From: a bacterium
GTDB lineage: Bacteria > Vulcanimicrobiota > Xenobia > Xenobiales > Xenobiaceae
Length of the DNA stretch: 20,001 nt
Direction of reading: 5' to 3'
Assembly (NCBI GenBank): GCA_022839105.1
Contig: JALHDH010000075.1
Coordinates: forward strand, 1-20,001
Of this stretch, positions 8,775-16,597 are shown piece by piece. A model generated the notes under the pieces. The model did no database searches, was not told where the DNA came from, and saw nothing but the letters and a program-made list of their open reading frames with translations. Positions within the stretch are counted from its first letter, which is position 1, and every line of letters begins with the position of its first letter. Both the position numbers and the translations under genes were made by a program.

Positions 8775-10052
8775 TCAGGGCTGTCGGCGCTCCCGGCTCT
8801 CGCGTCCCGAGAAGCGGTCGCCGTGGCCTCGCGAGCGCAGTTCCTGCTGGAAGTAGGCGGCCTTCTGCGCCGAGCGGCGGTCCCCCCGGGCGAAGTGGGC
8901 CGTGATGTGCTCGAGGTCCTGGATTTCGGCGTCCCGAGCTGGGGAATCGGGCATCCGGCCAGCCAGTTCCCGGGCCCTTCGGACATACGTCCGGGCTTGG
9001 GCTCCGTCGCCCTGGCGCAGGTTCTCGGCGGCCTTGCGCTTCAGTCGGGCGATCTCCATCAAGGTGGCCGACTCGAAGACTTGCGGGTCGGTGGGAAACT
9101 CGCTGAGCCGCCCCCGGCTGACCGCGGGCAGCGCCAGGCTCCCTCGGAGTTCCCGGCGCCCTCCCTCCAGGGTGTCCCAGGCCAGCCGGACCCTCAGGAT
9201 CGGCATCTCCCGTTCGCCGACGGGAGCCTGGATTCGGGCCCTCAAGACGACCTCGGTGGGAACTCCGCCAAGCATGTTGGGCAGCATGGAGTTGCCGAAT
9301 TCGGTCTTTTCCAGGTGGTTGCAGATCCGGGCCTCGACGCCCGGAGCCGGCCGGACCCCCAGGCTGACCCTGCGGCCTTCCAGCAGCCTCAGGCCCTCCA
9401 GCTCCAGGGCGAAGAAGGTTTCGAACTGAGCGAACCCCTCGATGTGGAAGAAGTTGCCATCTCCTTTTCGGGACATGGCGTTGAGCAGTTCCTCGTGGTA
9501 GTGGCCTCCGAAGCCCATGGTGCTGGTGCTGATGCCTCGCCGGGCCAGCTTGCCGGCTTCCTTGGCCAGCACCGTGGGGTCGCATTCTCCGGCATTCGCC
9601 ATCCCGTCGGTCAAGAGCAGGATCCGGTTGGTGGCTTCCGTGGTGAAGCCCCGGGCGACCTGGACCGCCCCCTCGGCCCAGGCGGCGTGCAGGGCGGTGG
9701 AACCACGGGGTTCGAGGCTGCGCAGGGCCCTCTGGATGGCCGGGATGTCTTCGACGAATGTGTTCGGGACCAGACATTCGACCCGGTCATCGAAGGCGAC
9801 CACGCTGACGCGGTCGCGCGGTTGGAGTTGAGCCACCAGGTTGCAGGCGGCCTCCCGGGCCAGCTCAAGCGCCCCTCCGGCCATCGAACCGGAGCGATCC
9901 AGGACCAGGGCCAGGTTCAGGGGAGGGCGCGACTTCGGCGCGTGGGAGTCGGCGGCGGGCGGCACGATGCGCACGACCAGATCGAGTTCACTGATCTCTC
10001 CCATCGGGATGGCTCCGCGCAGGGGAAGGAACTGGATTTCAGGCAGGTTCAT
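8775..10052 (-). CDS. von Willebrand factor type A domain protein
   Basis: The protein has a VIT-like N-terminal stretch, then a vWA domain with a complete metal-ion-dependent adhesion site: DRSGSM, a Thr in RGSTALHAAW, and the Asp in LLLTDGMAN. A C-terminal region of about 200 residues ends in a charged, helical tail. There is no signal peptide or membrane anchor, so it is probably cytoplasmic and binds a protein partner through the metal site. The start chosen is the ATG at 10052, because GGAGGT lies 4 bp before it. An in-frame ATG at 10109 would add 19 residues but has no good ribosome-binding site. The gene stands alone on this strand and is convergent with the hydrolase gene. The partner and role are unknown. 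Confidence 0.85.
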   Translation of the reverse strand: MNLPEIQFLPLRGAIPMGEISELDLVVRIVPPAADSHAPKSRPPLNLALVLDRSGSMAGGALELAREAACNLVAQLQPRDRVSVVAFDDRVECLVPNTFVEDIPAIQRALRSLEPRGSTALHAAWAEGAVQVARGFTTEATNRILLLTDGMANAGECDPTVLAKEAGKLARRGISTSTMGFGGHYHEELLNAMSRKGDGNFFHIEGFAQFETFFALELEGLRLLEGRRVSLGVRPAPGVEARICNHLEKTEFGNSMLPNMLGGVPTEVVLRARIQAPVGEREMPILRVRLAWDTLEGGRRELRGSLALPAVSRGRLSEFPTDPQVFESATLMEIARLKRKAAENLRQGDGAQARTYVRRARELAGRMPDSPARDAEIQDLEHITAHFARGDRRSAQKAAYFQQELRSRGHGDRFSGRESRERRQP

Positions 10053-10367
10053 GTCGACCTCCATCACTTCGCCCGTGGGGCGTTCCTGCTCGAGAGAGGT
10101 TCTCGGCATCGGGCCGGGTGCGGACCGTCTCGGCGCTATTAGTGTATGTCGGACACCTGTGTTGTGTCAAGTGAACACTTTTTGTTTGCGGCTCGCAGAA
10201 GCGCGGCTCGTCGAAGTGGGTTCTGGGGTCTTGCCTCGAGAAGGGCGGAGTCCGCGGCAGTCCGGCGAATCTCATGATCGTGCCCGGCACTTCTGCAGGG
10301 AAAGCGGGCGCGGAAGGCGTGGCGCGCGCCGGATGCGGCGGGTGCCGTGAAGGCGAGGTGGGCAGGC
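10053..10367. other. Divergent intergenic region, 315 bp
   Basis: This lies between the vWA gene (-) and the YqjE-like gene (+). It holds the reverse-strand promoter at 10141-10170 and the 5' leader of the vWA mRNA. The right half (about 10180-10367) is GC-rich, and no clear forward promoter was recognised there. No RNA gene was seen. Confidence 0.6.
10141..10170 (-). promoter_or_regulatory. Sigma70-type promoter of the vWA gene with overlapping inverted repeats
   Basis: On the reverse strand the -35 box is a perfect TTGACA (10165-10170), followed after 18 bp by TACACT (10141-10146, 4 of 6 matches to TATAAT). It sits about 90 bp upstream of the ATG at 10052 in an AT-richer island. A 9-bp palindrome, TGTC-G-GACA on the forward strand (10147-10155), lies in the spacer. 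GTGTT (10159-10163) and AACAC (10174-10178) flank the -35 box. These are well placed to be repressor sites. Confidence 0.6.
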
Positions 10368-10850
10368 ATGCCGAGGATCGAACCTGGTCTCTCGGATGGC
10401 TCCAAGCCCGGGGGGCGCGAGGCGGTTCCAGAGGCGGCGGCCCTGGGACGGGTCCTGACCCATGGCCGGGAATTGGGCCAGGAACTCCTGGACTGGGTGG
10501 ACCTGAAGCTCCAGGCCGAGCGGATGAAGCTTCAGGAACTGCTCAACGAGAAGCTGAATCTGGCGGCGGATGTGGCCCTGGCCATAGGGCTTGCCGGAGT
10601 GGGAATCTTCTTTGTGCTGGTGGCGGCGGCCCTGGGCCTGGGGACCTGGCTGGGCCATCCCGCCTGGGGCTTCCTGCTGGTGGGCCTGGTCTTCCTGGCG
10701 GTGGGGGCGGCCTTCTACTTGCTGCATCCCACCTTGAAGGATCTGCGTCGACCGGCTCTCGTCGACGAGGCGCGTTTGTCGCCGGATGCCCCGCAAGGTC
10801 GGCCTTATCTCCCCCCGCCCGCCGAGGAGGAGTCCGATGCGAAGTCTTGA
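10368..10850 (+). CDS. Phage-holin-like / YqjE family membrane protein
   Basis: This 160-residue protein has an amphipathic helical N-terminus (LGQELLDWVDLKLQAERMKL) and then two adjacent membrane helices. The first is around VALAIGLAGVGIFFVLVAAA and the second around WGFLLVGLVFLAVGAAFYLL. It ends in a short charged tail. This layout matches the Phage_holin_3_6/YqjE family (PF07332). Despite the name, that family is mostly chromosomal and occurs with YqjD-like proteins rather than in prophages. The ATG at 10368 was preferred over a GTG at 10347 because a GAGGTGG sequence lies just upstream. Its 3' end overlaps the next gene by 14 bp, so the two are probably translated together. No lysis genes are nearby, so a phage origin is not supported. 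Confidence 0.72.
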   Translation: MPRIEPGLSDGSKPGGREAVPEAAALGRVLTHGRELGQELLDWVDLKLQAERMKLQELLNEKLNLAADVALAIGLAGVGIFFVLVAAALGLGTWLGHPAWGFLLVGLVFLAVGAAFYLLHPTLKDLRRPALVDEARLSPDAPQGRPYLPPPAEEESDAKS

Positions 10851-11382
10851 CAAGGAAGAGTTGCTGGCCCAATTGGCCGAGAAGGAGCGCAGGATCCAGG
10901 GGCACCTGGAGGCCATCAAGGACCAGGGAGACTTCGTCGCCCGGTCCTTGAAGGGGCGGGCCGAAAGTCTGGGTGGACATCTGGGCCAGGCAGGCCGGCA
11001 AATCCGCTCCTTTGCGCCCGTCCTGGCCGGGGGCGGGCTGGTCCTGTACCTGGCTGCGCGGGCCCTGAAGGCCGGGCGTCCCCGGCGCCGTCGCCCTCTG
11101 GACAAGCGCCAGTTGGCCCTGCTCTTTCAGGTCATCGCCTGGAATCTGGCCCATCCGACGGCCCTGCCCATGCAGGCCGGGGTTCGCTCGCTGGCCTCCG
11201 CCCCTCAGCCAGCCCTGGCGCCGCCGCCGAGTCCGCCTCGACCCTCGGGCAAGAGCGTGGGCGAGGTCTTCCTGCTGGTCCTGGCCGCCATGACCGGAGC
11301 CGCTGTGGCTCGTCTTCCCTGGCAGGATTGGCTGAGGCCGGCTGGCGACATCGGGGAAGGGGAGAGGGCGCCGAAGACCTGA
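10837..11382 (+). CDS. Hypothetical coiled-coil and membrane protein paired with the YqjE-like gene
   Basis: This 181-residue protein starts with a charged helix likely to be coiled coil (LDKEELLAQLAEKERRIQGH and on to about residue 50). A hydrophobic segment follows (FAPVLAGGGLVLYLAARAL), then a strongly basic stretch (RPRRRRPLDKR). A second hydrophobic segment lies near the C-terminus (VFLLVLAAMTGAAVARL) after a Pro-rich linker. The ATG at 10837 has GAGGAGG 6 bp upstream and overlaps the preceding gene by 14 bp. The arrangement recalls the YqjD/YqjK or DUF3618 partners of YqjE, but the resemblance is only general and no family is assigned. Confidence 0.68.
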   Translation: MRSLDKEELLAQLAEKERRIQGHLEAIKDQGDFVARSLKGRAESLGGHLGQAGRQIRSFAPVLAGGGLVLYLAARALKAGRPRRRRPLDKRQLALLFQVIAWNLAHPTALPMQAGVRSLASAPQPALAPPPSPPRPSGKSVGEVFLLVLAAMTGAAVARLPWQDWLRPAGDIGEGERAPKT

Positions 11383-11529
11383 GGAGGTGGGGTGAAGGGG
11401 AGGCCTTGGACCGGGCCGGCCCTGGAATCCCACCGCGGAGGGCCATGTGGCTGGAGGCCCCGGCGCGGCTCTTCGAGAAGGTCCCCGCGGCGCCCCGGGC
11501 TCTCCGGGCGCCCGATTCAGGACGGAAGG

Positions 11530-13053
11530 ATGCGCTGGTCCATGCGCTCGCACAACTCCGAAGAGGCCTCCACATCCGAGGGGCTTCCCTTCCGATTCGC
11601 ACCGGCCCTGTGGGCGATCCTGGCGCTGGCGCTGGGGTTGCGGCTCTTCCGTCTGGGCGAGCATTCCATCTGGCTGGATGAGGCCCATACCTGGTGGATC
11701 ACCGCGATGCCGCTGAGGGACATGTGGGCCTACATCAACGTGTATGAGCTGCATCCGCACCTGCACTACCTGATCGTCCGCTCTTGCGTCCTGCTCTTCG
11801 GAGACACGGAGCTGGTCATGAGGTTGCCTTCGGCCCTTGCCGGAACCCTCGAGGTCTACGCGGTCTTCCTGCTGGGGCGCGAGCTCTCGGGACGGACGGC
11901 GGGCTTGTTGGGGGGGCTTCTGGTGGCCTTCTCCAACTCCGAGATCCTCTTCAGTCAGGAAGCCCGGATGTATTCCTTCCTGATGCTCTTCCTGGTGCTT
12001 TCGACCTATCACTTCATGGTGGCCCTGCGGACCAACGCAGCCCGCTCCTGGGCCTTCTTCGGCCTGTTCACGATCCTGGCCGCCTGGACCGACTACCGTG
12101 CCTTCTTCATCGCCTTGGCGCTCCATGGATATCTCTGCACGGCGCCCGGGATGCTGCGGGAGCGCTGGCGGGGTCTGCTCCTGGCCGATCTGGTGACGGC
12201 GTTGGCCGTTCTCCCCCTGGTGCCGGTCGCCGCCCACCAGGTGGGGCCGGGGGGAGCCGGGGCCAGTCTGGTCCTGTATTTCCCCGATCTCAGCCCGGCC
12301 TTGATGGCCCGCACCCTGTGGTCCTACCTGGGGGGATTCATCCTGCCGGTGGGGGGCGGGTGGATCTGGAGCGGGGCCCTGGTCCTGTTGGCGCTCCTGG
12401 TCGCCGGCGCGGCATTCCAATACCGCGACCAGGGCCGGATTGCCCTGGTGAACCCGCTGATCGTCGGGGTGAGCTTCGGGATCCTGGTGCCCTTCTCTCT
12501 CTTCAAATCGCAGTACTACGACGTGCGGAGCATGATGTTCCTCTCTCCGTTCGTGCTGCTCGGAGTGGCCCAGGCCGTGCTCGAACTGGGCCGCCGTTGG
12601 AAGCCGGCAGGCGCCCTGATCCTGCTGGGGGTCCTGGCCCTCAACGTGGCGGCGGGCAATCTGTGGTACTTCGAACCGAACTATTCCAAGCAGAATGTCC
12701 GGGATGTCGTCGGGCTTCTCTCGGCCCAGATGCAGGAAGGCGACCTGGTCGTGGTGGTCCCCGATTACCAGCAGTATCCGTTCCGGTTCTACTGGAGGTC
12801 GTCCGGGTCGATCCTCTTCCTGAAGCCTCCCGATCTCGAGAATCCGCAGGTTCAGGAGCGCCTGGCCGCGGCCACCCGGGTCTGGTGGGTCTTCGCCGGC
12901 GACAAGGTGATCGATCCGGCCGGGGTGGTGCGAAACCATGTGACCAGGAACTATCGGGTCGAGCAGGCCGTGGAAGCCCCCAACATGGCCTTCCATCCCA
13001 TCAATGGCCCCTCCATCCAGATCTACCTGGCCCGGGCTCTCCCCTCCCGATAG
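11530..13053 (+). CDS. GT39/ArnT-like membrane glycosyltransferase
   Basis: This is a polytopic membrane protein of about 507 residues with the layout of dolichyl/undecaprenyl-phosphate-sugar mannosyltransferase-like enzymes (PMT_2, PF13231). The first periplasmic loop carries the acidic motif HSIWLDEAHTWW, whose Asp-Glu pair is the usual catalytic site. HPHLHYLIVRSCVLLFGDTE, RLPSALAGTLEVYAVF and SQEARMYSFLMLFLVLSTYH follow, all typical of the family. About ten membrane helices are apparent, then a soluble C-terminal region. The enzyme would transfer a sugar from a polyprenyl-phosphate donor outside the inner membrane. The ATG at 11530 follows AGGACGGAAGG; an open frame extends upstream to a GTG at 11392, but that part is Arg/Pro-rich and looks non-coding. 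Acceptor and sugar are unknown. Confidence 0.83.
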   Translation: MRWSMRSHNSEEASTSEGLPFRFAPALWAILALALGLRLFRLGEHSIWLDEAHTWWITAMPLRDMWAYINVYELHPHLHYLIVRSCVLLFGDTELVMRLPSALAGTLEVYAVFLLGRELSGRTAGLLGGLLVAFSNSEILFSQEARMYSFLMLFLVLSTYHFMVALRTNAARSWAFFGLFTILAAWTDYRAFFIALALHGYLCTAPGMLRERWRGLLLADLVTALAVLPLVPVAAHQVGPGGAGASLVLYFPDLSPALMARTLWSYLGGFILPVGGGWIWSGALVLLALLVAGAAFQYRDQGRIALVNPLIVGVSFGILVPFSLFKSQYYDVRSMMFLSPFVLLGVAQAVLELGRRWKPAGALILLGVLALNVAAGNLWYFEPNYSKQNVRDVVGLLSAQMQEGDLVVVVPDYQQYPFRFYWRSSGSILFLKPPDLENPQVQERLAAATRVWWVFAGDKVIDPAGVVRNHVTRNYRVEQAVEAPNMAFHPINGPSIQIYLARALPSR

Positions 13054-13171
13054 GTCGCGCCTCCGTGCTGCGGGGGGAGGTCGTGCCGGACCCGGCAGCA
13101 GGCCCGTGCCTTCTTCGGGGCGCCGGGGCGGGGCATTCGAGCGCCGCTCGGCCCTCGGGCAGGGTCCCCCC

Positions 13172-13657
13172 TCATGGCTTGCGGGCGGGGTCCTCCAGGG
13201 GCTTGAGTGCGATGACGGGGATCTCGCGGGAGGTGGCCCGGCGATAGTCCTCGTAGGGCGGCCAGGCTCGGACGAAGCGTTCCCACAGGGCTTCGCGACG
13301 GGGAGAAGCCATCGCCTCGGCCTGGACATCCAGGATTTTTCGGCCGAACTGGATCCGTCCGCGTCCTCCCGCCGCCTGAAGGTTGGTCCACCAGGCGGGG
13401 TCGACGGGGCTTCCTCCATAGGAGGCCACCACCACCAGGTCTCCTCCATCCTCCAGGCACAGGAGCGGGGCCACGAAGGCCCGGCCGGACCTGCGCCCCA
13501 CGTGATGCAGGAGCAGCACCGGGGCTCCCGCCATCCGGCCCCCGAGCCGCCCGCCGGTGGCCTGATAGAGCAGCACATGAAGTCGGGTCATCAGGCGCAG
13601 GAGCCAGGTGGCCCGGACGACCCGCATGCTGAACCATCCCGCAAGACGGCTGGACAT
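13172..13657 (-). CDS. Nitroreductase family deazaflavin-dependent oxidoreductase (Ddn/DUF385-like)
   Basis: This 161-residue protein matches the compact split-barrel family that includes mycobacterial Ddn and binds coenzyme F420 in characterised members. Recognisable elements are the GRRSGRAFVAPLLCLEDGGD strand pair, VVVASYGGSPVDPAWWTNL (a family hallmark), and the C-terminal YEDYRRATSREIPVIALKP. The start is the ATG at 13657, which has GGAGG six bases upstream. An open frame runs on to 13861, but that part is low-complexity and rich in Gly/Pro/Arg. It is convergent with the glycosyltransferase gene. No F420 biosynthesis gene is in the window, so the cofactor remains inference. Confidence 0.85.
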   Translation of the reverse strand: MSSRLAGWFSMRVVRATWLLRLMTRLHVLLYQATGGRLGGRMAGAPVLLLHHVGRRSGRAFVAPLLCLEDGGDLVVVASYGGSPVDPAWWTNLQAAGGRGRIQFGRKILDVQAEAMASPRREALWERFVRAWPPYEDYRRATSREIPVIALKPLEDPARKP

Positions 13658-13906
13658 GGCTTGCCTCCACCCTCCCGGACCCTTCACGCGGGGGCCGAGC
13701 ACTGGATGGGAGGCTCTTCCCCGGAGCCGCTTCACCCCCCTGCCGGGAGGAGGCCCGTCGACGCGGCGGGGGCCCGCACCATCCCACCGGGTTCCGGCAG
13801 CCCATGGGGTTGCGGGTGCGCCACAAGATTCCGGTGCTCTGGCAGAAACAGGGTTTGCCACCCGGTCCCGGCGGGCAGACTCCGGGTTTCGGTCGGGGGC
13901 GACGCC

Positions 13907-16207
13907 TCAGGCGGCGTGGGTCCCCGGCGGAGGCCAGACCGGCCCGGCCCGGTACTCAGGGATGGCCTCGCAGACCCGGTCTTCGCCGGGGGGCAGGGCT
14001 TTCGGCGACTCGATTTCCAGCGGCTCTGCGTCGGGCGACTCGGGGTCAAGCGTTTCGCCTTCGTCCCCCTCCCAGGCCAGGGCCTCTCCGTCCACCAGGC
14101 GCTCGTCGCACCAGACCCGCCAGGGTTCGCCCTCCTGCAGCCCGATCTCCCAGATGCGGGTGACCGGGTCCGCACCCTCCACCCGCATCGTGCCGCCGTG
14201 GAGGTGGCGCAGGTGGTGGGCTGCGCAGACCACGGCCAGGTTCGAGAGCTCGTCCGACCCTCCCTGGGAGCGCCGCTGGATGTGGTGCACATGCAGGTTG
14301 GTGCGGCAGACGCAGCCCGGAACCTCGCAGCGGTAGCCGGCCCGCTCCAGGGCCTGCCGGCGCACCCGGCTCTGGCGACAGTCTTCGGAACCCGCCTGAC
14401 GCAGGAAGACCAGACACAGCACATAGAGGCACTCCTCGCCCGTGAGCGCCTCACCGGCGTCCCGTCGCAGATGGGCTTCCGCGGCCTGCAGCAACAGGTC
14501 CACGGATTCCGGCAGGACCAGGCGCAGGCAGAGGGTAGCAGGGGACCCGATCGAAGCGCCGGGGTCCGGCTGGCGGGTCGATTCGCTTCGGGTGCCGGGA
14601 ATCTCGGCATTGGCCAGCGTTCCGTCGGGGATCTGGGAGGCTGCCGCCAGGGACCTCGCGCCGCCGGCCGGCCTTTCCTTCGGCGAGGTTGCCCCGAGGG
14701 AGGATTCTGGGGTCGGCGCGGGCGTTGCGGATGTCTGGACTCCTTCCGGCGTGGTCCTGTTGGATTCGGCCTGCTGGAAGGCCAGGGCCAGATCCTCACA
14801 GGTCGACTCGAAGGCCTGCAGGCCAGCCTGACGGCGGAAGTCCTCCAGGGTCTCCTCGTCCCCCGGGGCCGAGCCCCTGCGGTGATTCCAGGTGGCGGGG
14901 AAGCGGCTGGCCAGGACCAGGGCGGCCTCGACCGCCTCCTCCAGACGGCGGCAGGTGTGGCATTCGGCGTAGGCCACCCAGTTCTCGGCATCCGCCCGCC
15001 GGGGCAACCGTAAGAGCAGGTCCACCTTGGTGGGGGGCAGACGGCCTTCGGAGAGGGCCTGGCGCAAGGGTTCATGCCGCTCCAGGAGCTGGTCCCGGGC
15101 GGTGGCCTGGAAGGCGGTACTGGCGGCGATCCCCAGGCTTTCCAGCCAGGCGCGGAAGGAACGGGATCCAGCCTCGCGGTACAGTCTTCCCTCCTGGACC
15201 CGGCGCAGAACCCGGCCGCGCAGCAGCTCCAGGCGCTCTCGCGAAGCCAGCAGTCTTCGGGCCAGACGGGTCAGTCTGCGAGGGCTGCGGGGGAGCTCCT
15301 GGCGCAGGAGGCAGGGGAGTTCCGGGGGTGGGGTGGCTTCGGGGGCCGCAGCGCTGGATCCGGCTTCTGGCCCGACAGCCCCGGCCGCTGCACTGCCCGC
15401 TCCGACCTCCGGGCCGCCCGCGTCGAGCGCCGAGGCGGTCGCCGTGCCGGGCCACCTGGGATCGCGCTGGAAGGGAGGCGGAGCCGGGGTAGCCTCCCCA
15501 CCGCCCGCTTCAGGCTCTGCGACCGGCCCTCGAGGATCGTCCTGGCAAGGGAGCGGGGCATCAAGCGGCCGTCCCGCCGCAAACTCGGCCAGGATCTGCT
15601 CCAGAACGCTGGCATGGTTCAGATCCCGGCCCTCGCGGCGCCGGGCCAGCTCGACCGCAGCCAGCCACATGGCATAGGGCTCGGCTTCCAGGTCGTAGGT
15701 CCTGATCCGGGCGCCTTCCCTCTCTTCACCCGCCCTCGAAGGGCGCAGCGGCCTGGCAGCCCGGCGCAATTCCTGAACCGAGAGCCCGGCGGCCCTTGCC
15801 GCCCAGCCCGCATCCTCTTGGGGTTCCAGGCGCAGCAGCTCCAGGGCGTGGGTCCTGGGCAAGCGGCCTTCCAGGAAGACCTGCCGCAGGATCGGCCGTT
15901 GCAGGAGACCCTCGGTCAGACGCACCGAATCCCAGGCGGCGGTTGCCGAGATTCCCAGCTCTTCGCGACAGAACATCGCCGGCGTGACGTAGCCCAGGTG
16001 CTTGTGACCTCCCCGGAGCATGGGTGCGAGCACCTGCCCCAGGCGGATCTCGAGGAGGGGGCCGAAGCGGGCCAGTTCACCCAGGGCCTCCTCCATCAGG
16101 ACGATCTGCCGGGCCCGGGAGGGCCGAAAGCCTCGAGGGTGGTCCTCCAGGAGCGCGAGGACTTCCGGACGGAGGTCGGGACTGGCCTGGGATGCCGGAT
16201 TCTCCAT
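13907..16207 (-). CDS. HNH endonuclease with two DUF222-like modules
   Basis: This 766-residue protein ends in an HNH nuclease domain at about residues 622-670: CEVPGC, CRTNLHVHHIQRRSQGGSDE, LSNLAVVCAAHHLRHLHGG. The Cys pairs, the HH dyad and the Asn/His of the finger are all present. Ahead of it are two similar helical modules, at about residues 28-145 and 305-425. Each contains a phrase of the type LGISATAAWDSVRLTEGLLQ / LGIAASTAFQATARDQLLER, followed by a segment like LEGRLPRTHALELLRL / SEGRLPPTKVDLLLRL. Low-complexity Ala/Pro/Gly linkers separate them. The layout resembles DUF222/13E12-type HNH proteins but is longer. The ATG at 16207 has GAGGT directly adjoining, too close for a normal ribosome-binding site. 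The gene is divergent from the CRISPR genes. Function is unknown; defence or mobile-element origin is possible. Confidence 0.82.
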   Translation of the reverse strand: MENPASQASPDLRPEVLALLEDHPRGFRPSRARQIVLMEEALGELARFGPLLEIRLGQVLAPMLRGGHKHLGYVTPAMFCREELGISATAAWDSVRLTEGLLQRPILRQVFLEGRLPRTHALELLRLEPQEDAGWAARAAGLSVQELRRAARPLRPSRAGEEREGARIRTYDLEAEPYAMWLAAVELARRREGRDLNHASVLEQILAEFAAGRPLDAPLPCQDDPRGPVAEPEAGGGEATPAPPPFQRDPRWPGTATASALDAGGPEVGAGSAAAGAVGPEAGSSAAAPEATPPPELPCLLRQELPRSPRRLTRLARRLLASRERLELLRGRVLRRVQEGRLYREAGSRSFRAWLESLGIAASTAFQATARDQLLERHEPLRQALSEGRLPPTKVDLLLRLPRRADAENWVAYAECHTCRRLEEAVEAALVLASRFPATWNHRRGSAPGDEETLEDFRRQAGLQAFESTCEDLALAFQQAESNRTTPEGVQTSATPAPTPESSLGATSPKERPAGGARSLAAASQIPDGTLANAEIPGTRSESTRQPDPGASIGSPATLCLRLVLPESVDLLLQAAEAHLRRDAGEALTGEECLYVLCLVFLRQAGSEDCRQSRVRRQALERAGYRCEVPGCVCRTNLHVHHIQRRSQGGSDELSNLAVVCAAHHLRHLHGGTMRVEGADPVTRIWEIGLQEGEPWRVWCDERLVDGEALAWEGDEGETLDPESPDAEPLEIESPKALPPGEDRVCEAIPEYRAGPVWPPPGTHAA

Positions 16208-16212
16208 ACCTC

Positions 16213-16218
16213 ATTTTA
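16213..16218 (-). promoter_or_regulatory. -10-like box suggesting a leaderless HNH transcript
   Basis: TAAAAT on the reverse strand (5 of 6 matches to TATAAT) ends only five bases before the ATG at 16207. If it is the -10 element, transcription would start at or next to the A of the start codon. A TTGGAC 19 bp upstream is a poor -35. The adjoining GAGGT is too close to act as a ribosome-binding site, which also favours leaderless translation. Confidence 0.35.
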
Positions 16219-16246
16219 CCTTGGATGGGTCGACCAGGTCCAATTT

Positions 16247-16290
16247 GGCGATCACGCAATCGCCTGCGCCGCAGGGGTTTGCGCGATTCG
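16247..16290. repeat. Cluster of nested inverted repeats
   Basis: GGCGAT (16247-16252) pairs with ATCGCC (16259-16264). CCTGCG (16263-16268) pairs with CGCAGG (16270-16275). AATCGC (16258-16263) can also pair with a downstream GCGATT near 16283-16288, enclosing the second hairpin. The elements overlap, so they are mutually exclusive foldings or stacked protein sites. They lie 40-80 bp upstream of the HNH start codon. Confidence 0.55.
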
Positions 16291-16361
16291 TGGGCGATGA
16301 TTTCAGCCCATTTTGAGGACCTCGACGACATCAGTCCTGTCCGACTCCCTTCCAGGTCCTT

Positions 16362-16384
16362 CCAGGCCCTTCCAGAGGGCCTGG
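16362..16384. other. Perfect 9-bp hairpin in the HNH-cas intergenic region
   Basis: CCAGGCCCT (16362-16370) and AGGGCCTGG (16376-16384) form a perfect stem around a 5-base loop. The left arm is preceded by further copies of CCTTCCAG, giving a short tandem-like run at 16348-16375. A T-tract is almost absent (GATTTTGG some 8 bases later), so it could be a terminator for leftward or rightward read-through, or a regulatory structure. Confidence 0.45.
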
Positions 16385-16597
16385 AGAGCGCGATTTTGGT
16401 GGGTCTCCCCTGATGCCGGTTCGAGCTCTCAGGCGGCCCCGTCACAAAGAATTAACAATCCGCTCCTGCTGAGGAGGGCGGAGGGGTGACAATCTGTGGC
16501 AGCGGCCTGGCCTATCCTGGATCCAGGCGGCTGGCGGGGCTTCCAGGTTGGTACCGGCTTCTCCAGCGTCCTCAAGATTGATGCGAGGGAGCCGGAC

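Larger units (their letters stand above)
16208..16597. other. Divergent intergenic region between the HNH and cas genes
   Basis: This 390-bp stretch has no credible gene. On its left it holds a TAAAAT box for the HNH gene (16213-16218, reverse strand) and a cluster of inverted repeats at 16247-16290. In the middle is a strong hairpin at 16362-16384. On the right is an AT-richer patch around 16445-16460, then GAGGGA (16585-16590), the likely ribosome-binding site for the cas4 start. No clear forward sigma70 promoter for the cas genes could be defined: GTGACA at 16486-16491 and TATCCT at 16513-16518 are 21 bp apart, which is too far. Confidence 0.6.

Noticed and set aside
8823..10142. A 439-codon forward-strand open frame opposite the vWA gene
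   Set aside because: The vWA frame has the complete metal-site motifs, a good ribosome-binding site and a promoter; the opposite frame has none of these.
10347..11382. Possible prophage remnant, from the holin-like family name
   Set aside because: The family is mostly chromosomal (YqjE). There is no endolysin, tail or integrase gene nearby.
13054..13171. Hairpins in the convergent gap after the glycosyltransferase gene
   Set aside because: Short GC-rich inverted repeats (such as GCCGG/CCGGC) are expected by chance at this composition, and no T-tract follows.
10543..13578. A 1011-codon open frame on the reverse strand
   Set aside because: It lies opposite the YqjE-like, coiled-coil and glycosyltransferase genes, which have clear family motifs. 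Its translation is low-complexity (Gln/Gly/His/Arg-rich), typical of antisense frames in GC-rich DNA.
16486..16518. GTGACA and TATCCT as a promoter for the cas genes
   Set aside because: The spacing is 21 bp, outside the usual 16-19 bp range, and the -10 match is only 4 of 6.
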